From: Parvularia atlantis | Taxonomy: Eukaryota; Opisthokonta; Rotosphaerida | Direction: 5' to 3' | Assembly: GCA_943704415.1 (NCBI GenBank) | Contig: CALSCO010002155.1 | Coordinates: 1 to 30,650 of the forward strand | Length of the DNA: 30,650 bases | Shown here: piece after piece, positions 9,501 through 17,026 of the stretch | Layout of the letters: each line of letters begins with the position of its first letter | Position numbering within the stretch: position 1 is the stretch's first letter | The notes under the pieces: model-generated | Seen by the model: only the letters and a program-made list of their open reading frames with translations | Told to the model about the DNA's origin: nothing | Databases searched by the model: none | Program-made: the position numbers and the translations under genes

Positions 9501-10297
9501 ATGACGGCTGCGGCGGAGCGGAACGAGCCGAGGCGGGGCAGCGCGTCGCAGTTGGTGCACTGCATCGCAATCGGCTGCCCCGTGCCGCCAAACGCCGTCA
9601 GGTTGCCAAAGACGGTGAGCGCGGGGCAATCGGTGCACGTGGCGGCGATCGGCGAGCCGCCGACGGGCGGCGTCGCGAGAGGCAGCACCAGCAGCGTCTG
9701 CAGCGCGTCGCAGGCCGTGCACGTGACCGTGGCGCCGGTGACGGTCGAGGCGGCCGGGAAGATGGCGAGGGCGGGGAGGGCGGCGCAGCCGGTGCACGTG
9801 AGCGCGACGCGCACGGTCGGGGCGATGGGCATCACGCCGAGCGTGGTGAGCGCCGGGCAGTTGGTGCACGACGCGGTCACGGTGAGCGTCGCGGCAGAGT
9901 CGAGCACGGGGAAGCTCGCGAGGGTGACGAGGGCGCTGCAGTTGTTGCACGTGAGTGTGATGCTCGACGACATGCTCACGGTCGTCAGCGCCATGTACGC
10001 GCCCAGCGACGTCAGCTCGGCGCCGCAGTTGGTGCAGGCGACGACGACCGTCGTGGGGACGGCGTTGTACGACACCGCGTCCGTGTCGTACGCCGTCGCG
10101 CCCGTGCTCGAGCAGCACGCTGCCAAAACACACGTCAGACGCGGGCGAGACACGGGCGAAACGCGGGCGCAACGGCGCGTACCAGGCAGCGCCGTCGCCG
10201 CGGCCGGCGGCGGCATTATCACGACGGCAAGGAGGATGGCGACGGCGGCGGCGCAGATCCGCGCCGGGATACGCGGGATGCGTGCGCGGCTCGGCAT
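6536..10297 (-). CDS. Surface protein with 16 CxxC repeats, FN3-like and GCC2/GCC3-like regions and three membrane segments
   Basis: Exons 10297-10183 and 10119-6536, separated by a 63-base intron that is a multiple of three, giving 1,232 residues. An N-terminal signal peptide (hydrophobic core AAAVAILLAVVI) leads into 16 tandem repeats of about 25 residues (residues about 63-465). Each is built on a hydrophobic strand, then C-T-x-C, then a leucine-rich stretch such as SALVTLASFP. A leucine-rich, receptor-L-domain-like segment follows (about 465-611), then an FN3-like domain (about 630-714), then a Cys-rich GCC2/GCC3 (ephrin-receptor-like) region with CPAGTYG and CPPG motifs (about 716-800). 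Membrane segments lie near residues 842-864, 900-925 and 1131-1157. A 200-residue lumenal or extracellular loop separates the last two, and an acidic cytoplasmic tail ends the protein. No kinase domain is present. A cell-surface adhesion or sensing role is inferred from architecture only. Confidence 0.85.
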   Translation of the reverse strand: MPSRARIPRIPARICAAAVAILLAVVIMPPPAAATALPGTRRCARVSPVSRPRLTCVLAACCSSTGATAYDTDAVSYNAVPTTVVVACTNCGAELTSLGAYMALTTVSMSSSITLTCNNCSALVTLASFPVLDSAATLTVTASCTNCPALTTLGVMPIAPTVRVALTCTGCAALPALAIFPAASTVTGATVTCTACDALQTLLVLPLATPPVGGSPIAATCTDCPALTVFGNLTAFGGTGQPIAMQCTNCDALPRLGSFRSAAAVIGSFTCVNCASLLSMGYFPTAVSTGNSLLFSCTNCSAVTTLLFAPLVTQTGGNLKIECVLCPSLTDLGSLPALAFPSNLDLSCTNCAALVAMASLPVGRSLSNNMARCTDCPALTSMFMVSNCTNILSMNLACINCPALVALGACPTGTILSTIMLTCTGCTSLPATAVHPLATSVTSLRVTCTNCSAITSLAHLPLALIGSGGTPPAVSLTCVDCPLLSTGATLRTGLSAQLTATRIASALNLTTVMTYIFQGWAPTVFTSFPSTDATLSLLNTAVPLSLLASLGSVRRFEGLTMINATFPGGTLNTFAGLTRVSSALVVQACPGLRNVDGLTTSLAYVGSVSIVDNPVLCNINDNRFFAVSQATPSIARNGAAGTCTALSPIVPPRPVLVQVGATSIQLAWNTTWAGELQPSVATALTLTMNGVPLVNYQAWQLPTQPFVVSSLSPSTLYTFVLSASLNQLTAASGSLIVETASGASPCPAGQIGSGSSCTPCAPGSYAAADASECVRCPAGTYGSAASAGAAAEGYCRPCPNNTFSDDAGAVSCTPCPPGRACPLGAAYALDETPEPQAAAVTLEGTIAGDVQAGAANDVSNAFSADYIFLIVFFSAIALATVLVLVLRQWLSRPVARLGVLLRTPRWLFVVDVPRRKLVERPSVMRGLVALWVLIGVAVVTVYQVTFFAENRINTLTTLIAGTTFTSGQPIASAPAQLAADIVFIGSPITCDSDAFRALASLNTVELDPPTCTIDPATASTTFSFGVANATLPEAVNLFGLVVQARDANLVFAPVVQYRFTGQRFAFLGGGVFVLNETLHKPDAVVQDVTLVSLTAVALEAADSSARSVGTGFEYSYLATKPTYGTAPTTALTLSFELTVPQYLQLLQEVEYINALTFVSGLLAIGSGIIGAGTLLAFFVSYSAHQYIRHIVRGKGGDAGKAAEAQELPEITLEPALPPDDGSPSTASIAGTGASSAALTPVEQQRVRWSAAWL

Positions 10298-10445
10298 GGC
10301 ACGGCACGCGCTCGGCGGTGGGCACGGCGCGGCGCACAAGGCGGCAGGCTCGGACGAGGGCGCGCAAACGGGAAAGGCTTGCCCCGAACTTGGCGTTTCA
10401 GGGCAAGTCCAAAAATAGCACACAAAAAGTGACAGTGGCCAGTCC
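10298..10445. promoter_or_regulatory. Spacer holding the CxxC-repeat gene promoter
   Basis: These 148 bases lie between the stop of the ABC ATPase gene and the start of the CxxC-repeat gene, both on the minus strand. They must carry the latter's promoter. The visible candidate element is GTTTCAG at 10395-10401 (CTGAAAC on the coding strand), about 100 bases before the start codon. An AT-richer patch (CAAAAATAGCACACAAAAAG) follows at 10410-10429. Function is inferred. Confidence 0.4.
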
Positions 10446-11891
10446 TCACGCGCGGACGCGAGCGGCGGGAGCGGCGGCGGGGGCGGCGGCGGCGGCGAGC
10501 GGGCCGGCAAACATCTTGTAGCTGGAGGCGTCGCGGATCTGCGTGCGCGCCCAGGCCTGCCGCGTGTGCGCACGGATGAGAGGGAAGCGCGAGCACAACT
10601 CTGAGCGCGCACGGTCGACGACGACGACGAGGGCCCGCCCAGCGCTTCGGACGACTTGTCGACCATGCTCTCCTGCGACAGCGCGTGCACGTCGTCGGCC
10701 TCGAGCTTGGCGAACGCCTCGGCGCGCTTGCGCGGGTCGATGCGCTCCGTTTTGAGGATCTGCGCAGCGCGGTCATCAGGCGCACACGGTCGCGACGGCG
10801 GGGGGTGGAGGCGCACCTTGCCGTCGCGCATCCAGACGATGCGCTTGGCGTAGTTCTTGAGGTGGACGTCGTGCGTGACCATGACGAGCGTCATGCCCTC
10901 GTCCTCGTTGAGCCTCCTGAGCATGCGAATGACCTGCGCGCGCAGTCTGAGCCGAGCGCGCGCGGGGACGCACGGCAACGCACCATGCGCGTGTTTTTCG
11001 TGTCGAGGTCGCCCGTGGGCTCGTCAAGCAGGAGCAGCTTGGGCTTGTTGGCGATGGCGCGCGCGATCGTCACGCGCTGCTGCTCGCCGCCCGAGAGCAT
11101 GTTCGGGTAGTGGTTGAGGCGCTCGCCCAGGCCCATCTTCTCGAGCGACTGCTTGGCGATCGCGCGGCGCTCGGCGGCTGCAAGGCCGTGAGCGGCGAGC
11201 AGGGGCGTGGGCGCGCAGGCGCACCCGAGTGCTCGCCCTTGAGGATCATCGGCAGCTCGACGTTCTCGAGCGCGGTCATGGCCGTGAGCAGGTTGAACGT
11301 CTGCGCGCGCGCGCGCGCACGCGCGGCGTGAGCGCCGCCGCGGTGAGGTTTTTCGCGTGTGCGCACCTGGAACACGAAGCCGAGCGTGTTGAGCCGGATG
11401 GACGCGAGCACGTCGTCGTGTGTGTCCGAGTTGACGCGCGCGTCGCCGATGACCATCTGCGCGCGGGGTGAGCGTGTTCCCGCTTGTGGACGGCGCGCGC
11501 ACCTCGCCCTTGGTCGGCTTGTCGATCGTGCCAATGACGTTGAGCATCGTCGTCTTGCCGCCGCCCGACGTGCCGTAGATGACGACCCACTGCCGCGGGC
11601 GCGCGCGCGCGCGTGGGCACGCACGTGCGAGGCCGGTGGGCGCACCTCGCCGCGGTGGATGTTGAGCGACACGCCGCGCAGCGCCGGCACGCCCTCGACG
11701 CCGAGCAGGTACGTCTTGTGGATGTTGTCGAGCTCGACGATCAGCTCCTGCTCGACGTCGCCCGTGTCCTCCTCCTGCCGGCCGCGCGCCGCACGTGCGC
11801 CGCGATGAGCGCGCAAAGGGGCCTCAATCGTCGCACGCACCTCGCGCGGCCGGTCGTAGGCCTGGTGCATGAGCGTGTCGCCGCCGTCCAT
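10446..11891 (-). CDS. LolD/MacB/FtsE-type ABC transporter ATP-binding protein
   Basis: A soluble ABC ATPase subunit of the bacterial LolD/MacB/FtsE type. Nine exons: 11891-11841, 11774-11646, 11589-11503, 11456-11367, 11300-11225, 11177-10984, 10933-10817, 10759-10613, 10538-10446; 327 residues. Motifs in order: Walker [11 protein letters not shown], LolD-like [15 protein letters not shown]-loop [14 protein letters not shown], signature [16 protein letters not shown], Walker [13 protein letters not shown] and H-loop VMVTHD. The ATPase core looks complete. It has no membrane segment, so it needs a separate FtsX/MacB-like permease, which is not in this window. The C-terminus is extended by about 80 residues ([17 protein letters not shown], a Ser run, then an Ala/Pro tail) beyond a bacterial LolD. 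Eight eukaryotic introns rule out bacterial contamination. It is divergent from BOLA3, 158 bases away. Confidence 0.93.
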
Positions 11892-12049
11892 CGTCGCCGC
11901 GGTGCGATGCGAGGGATGTGCGCACTGCGGGCGGGCGCGGGTGGTCCGGCGCGGGCTGCGCGGGCGGCGCGGGCGCGGGATGAGCGCCGAACGACGTCAC
12001 GGGCGTCGCAGAGTGCCGTCACGCTACGTCACAGCCATTACTGTGACGG
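11892..12049. promoter_or_regulatory. Divergent promoter between the ABC ATPase and BOLA3 genes
   Basis: The 158 bases between the two start codons contain a perfect inverted repeat, CGTCACAG (12027-12034), six bases, CTGTGACG (12041-12048), ending two bases before the BOLA3 ATG. On the ABC side GTGCGATG (11902-11909; CATCGCAC on the coding strand) lies just before its start codon. A further ACGTCAC lies at about 11994-12000. The symmetric site is consistent with a dimeric factor or a hairpin in the BOLA3 leader; which is unknown. Confidence 0.45.
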
Positions 12050-12450
12050 ATGCGCGCACAGCTGCTGCTGCTGCGCACGTCGCTTCGAGCCATGAGCGGC
12101 AACAACGGGGCGGGCGCGGGCGCGCGGCAGATGGGCGAGGCCGAGGCCGCGATCGCACGCAAGCTGCAGAGCAAGCTGGGCACGCCGGCGCGCGTGGACG
12201 TCGAGGACATCTCGGGTGCGCCTGATCGGCCGCGCACTCACGACGGGGCTCAACACGCCACGCGCGCGCATTGGGCCGCACGGCAGGCGGCTGCGGGTCC
12301 ATGTACCGCATCGACGTCGAGAGCAGCGCGTTCGCGGGCCTGCCGCGCGTGCGCCAGCACAAGCTCGTGCACGAGTGCCTCGCCGACGACATCAAGCAGT
12401 GGCACGGTCTCACCCTCACCACGCGCATCCCGCCCGCCCAGCCTCAGTGA
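12050..12450 (+). CDS. BOLA3: BolA-like protein 3, probable mitochondrial iron-sulfur maturation factor
   Basis: BOLA3 works with glutaredoxin 5 and NFU1 to deliver [4Fe-4S] clusters to mitochondrial proteins. Two exons, 12050-12215 and 12287-12450, give 109 residues. The BolA fold is clear: VDVEDISGGCGSMYRIDVES with the BOLA3-type Gly-Gly-Cys-Gly-x-Met-Tyr block rebuilt across the splice (G|GC). It continues with FAGLPRVRQHKLVHECL (the invariant cluster-ligand His) and ends IKQWHGLTLTTRIPP. I chose the upstream ATG at 12050, because it adds MRAQLLLLRTSLRAMSG. That stretch is arginine-bearing, free of acidic residues and amphipathic, as in a mitochondrial presequence. An ATG at 12092 would give a cytosolic form. 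The 71-base intron starts GTGCGCC and ends GGCAG. Confidence 0.9.
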
Positions 12451-12754
12451 GCGTGTGTGCGGCTGTCGTGCGTGCGGCCTGGTTGTGCGCACCATTCGGG
12501 CCATCGTGAACGCGCGTGCGACAAGCAGACAGCATGACTTCACGCGTCGTGTCACTTTCATGTGACATTGTGGCCTCCTCCCATGGTGGCGCCGAAGCGC
12601 GCGGTGCCCGGCACGATGCGAAGCGCGCCCACGGTCTCGCGGCCGATGCGCGCTCACAACGGCAGTGCGCTCAAGCCGCGGCAGCCAAAGGTCAAAGACG
12701 GTCGGCCGTGCCCCTCCAACCGTGGCGCTGTCACTGTTTGTGTCACGTGCCGCG
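12451..12754. other. Intergenic stretch with repeated TGTCAC words
   Basis: No exon is evident in these 304 bases between BOLA3 and the next plus-strand gene. The word TGTCAC occurs at 12550-12555, 12729-12734 and 12741-12746. The first copy forms an inverted repeat with GTGACA at 12562-12567 across TTTCAT, and the last two lie 10-30 bases before the next start codon. They may be transcription-factor sites of that gene; this is inference. Confidence 0.4.
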
Positions 12755-14672
12755 ATGTCGTCCATGGCGGGTCTCGAGGCTCTGCTGCGCGAGCTCGACA
12801 TGGGCGCGGATGAGGCGGAGGCCGCCGTGGTCGCGACGGTCGTGCCGCTGCCGGCGGCGGTGGCGGGGGCGGACGGCGGCATGGTGCGCGCCGTTGCGGC
12901 GGCTGCCACCTGCTGCTGCTGACGATGATGTCGGATGGGACGGCGGGCGGCAGGCCTCGCTCGAGCGCGAGCTGGACGCGGAGGGCGCCGGCGGCGCGGC
13001 GTCAACAACGGCGGCCGCAACGGAGGAGATCCTCGCGCACCGCCACGGCACGATCCGTTGCGTCGCCGCCTGTTTTCACGATGAAGCGCATCACGATTTG
13101 ACGGGCGCCGCGCGCGCAGAGCGCATGTGGCAGCAGCGCGACCAGCTCACGGCCGACGAGCGGCTGGCGGCGCAGCTGCAGGACGGCGAGTTTGAGCAGT
13201 ACAAGCACCGCAAGGACTTTGCGGCCGTGCGCCAGGCCATCCAGGCCGACAAGCACGTGGCGCGCGTGGCGCAGGCCGAGGAGATCGTGACTGCCAACGT
13301 GCGCCTCGGATCGCGCGCCGGATCGGGCAGTTCTCTGATCGCCGCAATCAATAGCCGCAGGTCTCCAACGCCCTCGGTGTCGCCCCGATCGCCCTCGTGG
13401 ACGAGGTCGCCGAGCGCCTGCGGCAGCGCCTCGAGCGGCAGCCGGCCGCGCCCGTCGCCGCGCCTGTCCTCCCGCCACCCATCGTCGCGGCAACGACGAG
13501 CGTCGCCGCCGCGGCCGTCACCGCGATCCGCCCGCCCGTGGCGCTCGTGCAGCGCCAGGGCTCGAACCCGTCCGTCACCGTCACAACGCCGGCCGCCGCG
13601 CCCGTCCACGCGCGCCAGGGCTCGAACCCATCGCTCGCGTCGGCCGGTGCTGCTGCTGCCGCCGCTGCTGCTGCCGCCGCGTCACACACCGTCGCACCCG
13701 CGTCACCGTCGCAGCCGGCGGTCAGCAACGTGCCCGCGGCGACCACCGCCACTTCAACTACCTCGTCGCTCGCGCCGCCCGCCGACGCCACGGCCTCGGT
13801 GCAGCGCGCCCTCACCGTGCGCCGGCAGCAGGGCAGCGGCTTCTACCGCCACGGGACGATGAGCAGGCGGCAGGCGATCACGGCGCAGCTCAACGCGATG
13901 ATGCCGGCAGACCTCTCGGACGAGGAGTCGGAGCCGGCAGGGCTGGGCAACCGCAACGAGGACGACGACGACGACACGCCCACGTCGGCCCCGCCCTCGA
14001 TGCCGCCCGTAGCTGCAGCTGCGGCCGCTGCTTCTTCGGCGCAGCGCGCGATGGCGCAGCAGCAGTCTCTGTCGCGGGGCTGTGCGTGCCGGAGGCGGCC
14101 CCTTTTGTGCGCGCTGGCCTGACGCGCTCCTTGTCCGCAGCGTCCTCGCCCGCGGTCATCGGCGCGTCGCCGTTGTCCATCTCGCCGCCCTCGAGCGGGT
14201 CTGCGTCGCCCATGCGTGCGTCGTTTGGTGCTCGCTCGCGGTTTAGTGGCGGCTCACTCGCCGTCCGCAGTGAGCGCGGCCAGCACGTCTCCGGGCAGCG
14301 CTGCCAATCTCATGCAACAGAACGCGCGCACGCGGACGTGCGTGCCGTCGCCTGTGCGCGCTTGATGACCGTCGTTGACGCCGCGCGCGCACAGCGGCAC
14401 GGGCCAGGTCAATCCGAAGACGCTCGAGCTGCAGGAGCAGCAGCGCACGCTCGAGCGTGAGATCATGGAGTGGCGCTTCCTCTTCCGCCAGGCGCGCGCT
14501 TGGGTCCGGCTCGCGCGCGGCAGCTGATTGCCAGCTTGCGCGCGCGCAGGCGAACGGCTTTTTCCCGCAGTACAAGGACGTGCTCGACGACAAGAAGGCA
14601 ATGAAGAAGCGCATGCAGGCCTACCGCGACATGCGCCGCAAGCTTGCCGCGCTCAAGCCGCTGCAGGCGTGA
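12755..14672 (+). CDS. Unrecognised low-complexity protein with charged helices at both ends
   Basis: Eight exons: 12755-12883, 12954-13056, 13120-13298, 13361-14081, 14141-14227, 14271-14337, 14395-14491, 14550-14672; 501 residues. An acidic N-terminus (LEALLRELDMGADEAEAA) precedes a charged helix (ERLAAQLQDGEFEQYKHRKD) and a second amphipathic segment, ALVDEVAERLRQRLERQ. The centre is Ala/Pro/Thr/Ser-rich with two copies of RQGSNPS, a polyalanine run and an acidic EDDDDDT cluster. The C-terminus is a conserved-looking helical block: TLEREIMEWRFLFRQ, then NGFFPQYKDVLDDKKAMKKR and MQAYRDMRRKLAAL. That block resembles the repeated helical motif of FAM13-like proteins, but I hold this loosely. 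The paired RQGSNPS motifs look like basophilic-kinase sites. The seventh intron may be GC-AG (14492-14549); a GT donor at 14504 would add four residues. No function assigned. Confidence 0.72.
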
Positions 14673-14731
14673 GCGGTGTCGTGTGCCGTGTTTCTTCTTC
14701 TTTGATTTTTTTTTTTGCCTGCCTACCGGTA

Positions 14732-16875
14732 TCACCGTGTTGTTGCGCTGGCGATGATGAGCGTCTGCAGCCGCTCGCGCGCGTTCTCGGCCTCGGGCAC
14801 GTAGCCGAGCGCGTCGTGCGCGCGTGCGAGCAGCCGCAACGCGCGCTCCTCGCCGGCGCGGTCGCCCGCCTGCTGGAAAGTCTGCAGCGCATCGTTCGCG
14901 GCCGTCTCGGCCTGCACGAGCACGTGCCGCTCGCCCTCGCTGGCCGACAGCTGGCACTCGGCGTACGTGAGCAGCCCCTCGGAGCGCAGTCGTGGGTCGC
15001 TGCTGCCATGGATCTGCGCGCGGCGCCGTCAGCAGCCGTCGCGTACGCCGCGCAATCGCACCTGTGGCATGATCGCCTCAAGCAGCTGCGACGCCTCAAT
15101 TGTCGCGCGCTCGGGCATGTGCAGGTACACCTGCGCGAGCACGACGATCGCCTCGTGGTACAGCCTGCGGCGGGCACGCACAGTGAGCCCAGCCAGCAGC
15201 GCGGCAGAGACGCACTGCACGTAGCCGCGGTCGCGCGTCTCGGCAACGAGGCCCAGCACGGTCGGCAGGGCGATCCACCAGGCGTCCGCCGCCAGGCCGC
15301 GTGCCTCATCCAGGTTGGCGCGCAGCTGGTCGACTAGCCGCGGCACCTCGTCCAGCACGCCCGTGAACCCCGCCGTCAGCGCCGCGCCCTTGCCCTCGGC
15401 CGGCAGCACAGCCGGCAGGAGCGTCGGCGGCGGCGGCGCGATCGTCGCATCGCTGCTGGACGAGACACCAAACGTCGCCCAGGCGCGCGCCGCCACCCAG
15501 TCGTGCAGCGGCCGCAGCTCTTCGTGCACGACCGTGCCCAGCAGCTGCTCGCTGTCCATGAGCACGCGCGCCCGCCGCAGCGCCTCCTCAATCTGTGTGC
15601 TGCTGCGCGTGCCCGCCACGAGGCCCACGTCTGCGGATGCCAGCGCGCGCAGCACGTTCAGGTACTGCAGCTGCCGCTGGTGCCCGATCGACGACTGCGC
15701 GCAGGCGCGTGAGTTCCAGCGTGCGCAGCGCCCGTACGCACGTTGGCCTTCTCGTGCTTCGAGCCCGTCAGCGGCACGTGCGTGTGCAGCTCGGCAGAGG
15801 CCGCCGTGGCCTCGGCCGTGTCGCCCGCCTGCAGCCGCTGCAGCTGGTGCAGCCGGCCCTCGTAGTACAGCGCCGTGGCGAGCGTGTCCGCGTCGTTGAG
15901 CCGGCGCGCCGTGCGCACGGCCTCGCCGACGGTCGCCTGGGCCTCGTCGAGGTAGCCGAAGCGCGCGTACAGGTCGGCGACACTGAGCACGGCCAGCTGC
16001 GTCTGCTCCTTGGGCGCCTTCTCAAAAGCGTAGTCGAAGAAGCGGTGCAGGTGCGCCTCGGCCTGGAGGAACTCAGCCACACGCAGGCAGTTGAGGAAGC
16101 GCAGGTAGTCGAGCGGGGCGTAGTTGTGCGGCATGCGGCGCGCGATCGCGTCGGCGAGGCGCACGAGCGCGTCCGGGGCGATCGCGCAGCGGCCCTCGAG
16201 CATCTGCTGCACGCACTCGTCCACGAAGAACTCGATCTGCCAGCGCGACAGGCGCAGCGTGTCGTCACCGGCGTCGTCACCCGCGGCCCGGACCATCGCC
16301 ATCAGCCGCTCGCTCAGCCGCACGGTCTGCTCGAACGAGAGCGCGGCGTACTCGAGCGCGAAGGCGCGCAGGAACAGGCCCGTCGCCGACACCAGCGGCA
16401 CGCCCGGCGCGTCCGGCGCGCCCTGCCCCGCCAGCGTCGATGCAGCGTCGACGGCTGCGCGCCACGTGAGCGATCTGGCGCCACCGACGCGCCACAGCCG
16501 ACGCGCACCGCTCTCGATCTCCTCCACGAGCGCGTCCAGATCGCCCACGCCGCCAACGGCACGCAGCTGCGCGTCACAATCAGCGATCAGCGATCGTCGT
16601 CGTCGTCGTCGTTGTCGTCGTCGTCGTCGTCGCACGCAGCACGCGAAGCGCACCTTGGCCAGCACGGCGCCGCGCACGTCGGCGCCGACATCGCGCAGCA
16701 GCACGTCCAGCGATGTCTCGAGCGCGTGCAGCTCGCCGGCGGCGCCGATCGCGTCCATCCGCGGGCGCAGCAGGTGCCACGGCAGCGCGCCGCCACCGCC
16801 CGCGCGGCCCGGGCGCGCCGTCTCGGCCGCGACGAGCGCCACGACGACGGCCGCCGGTGCGACGGGCGTGGCCAT
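14732..16875 (-). CDS. ANAPC5: Anaphase-promoting complex subunit 5 (APC5)
   Basis: APC5 is a TPR scaffold subunit of the anaphase-promoting complex/cyclosome, the E3 ubiquitin ligase that drives exit from mitosis. Four exons: 16875-16654, 16566-15742, 15694-15062, 15013-14732; 653 residues, somewhat shorter than the animal protein. Recognition rests on the family's central TPR block. It reads LDYLRFLNCLRVAEFLQAEA, then HRFFDYAFEKAPKE, then LAVLSVADLYARFGYLDEA and VGEAVRTARRLNDADTLATA, preceded by GLFLRAFALEYAALSFEQ. The C-terminus is further TPR-like helices (ERALRLLARAHDALGYVPEA). The first intron (87 bases) carries a (GAC)n-type repeat on the coding strand; if retained it would insert an Arg-rich stretch. 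A further intron near 16430-16500 is possible but not needed. The gene converges on the preceding one with 59 bases between stop codons. Confidence 0.88.
16593..16633. repeat. (TCG)n microsatellite in an APC5 intron
   Basis: About thirteen TCG units with one TTG interruption, wholly within the first APC5 intron (16567-16653). It explains why that intron is longer than most here. Confidence 0.9.
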
Positions 16876-17026
16876 CCGTCCCGGTGCTAGTTCAGCTTCA
16901 AATGTTTTCTGCCAACTCGAAACCGTAGCTCACGGTAGATTCGGATTCACAGACGCTTTGTACACAGGTTCTCGTCTCTCATTCCACCGTTTGGTCTCTC
17001 TCATCCGACGCCTTTGGCGCACCGGA

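Noticed and set aside
8993-10432. Long plus-strand open frames opposite the CxxC-repeat gene (and similarly opposite the HerA-like, APC5 and zinc-finger genes)
   Set aside because: Their translations are Arg/Ala/Gly/His-rich without domains. In GC-rich coding sequence, antisense frames stay open by base composition alone.
6536-10978. One apparent 1,480-residue reading frame on the minus strand covering the CxxC-repeat gene and the end of the ABC gene
   Set aside because: The upstream part is the last exons of the ABC ATPase plus its introns, which happen to be open in that frame. The ABC protein ends in another frame at 10446 and the surface protein starts with its own signal peptide at 10297.
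11300-11330. GCGCGC runs (also 26268-26282, 29812-29821) as possible Z-DNA or special elements
   Set aside because: They sit in introns of a GC-rich genome and are best explained by composition and slippage.
10298-11891. The ABC ATPase and the adjacent CxxC-repeat membrane protein as a transporter pair
   Set aside because: They share a strand and are close, but the surface protein has receptor-like domains and no FtsX/MacB permease features, so proximity is not evidence of partnership.
16594-16653. Arg-rich stretch (RRRRRRQRRRRRR) as part of APC5
   Set aside because: It is encoded by a microsatellite bounded by consensus donor and acceptor sites of an 87-base intron, and family alignment is continuous without it.
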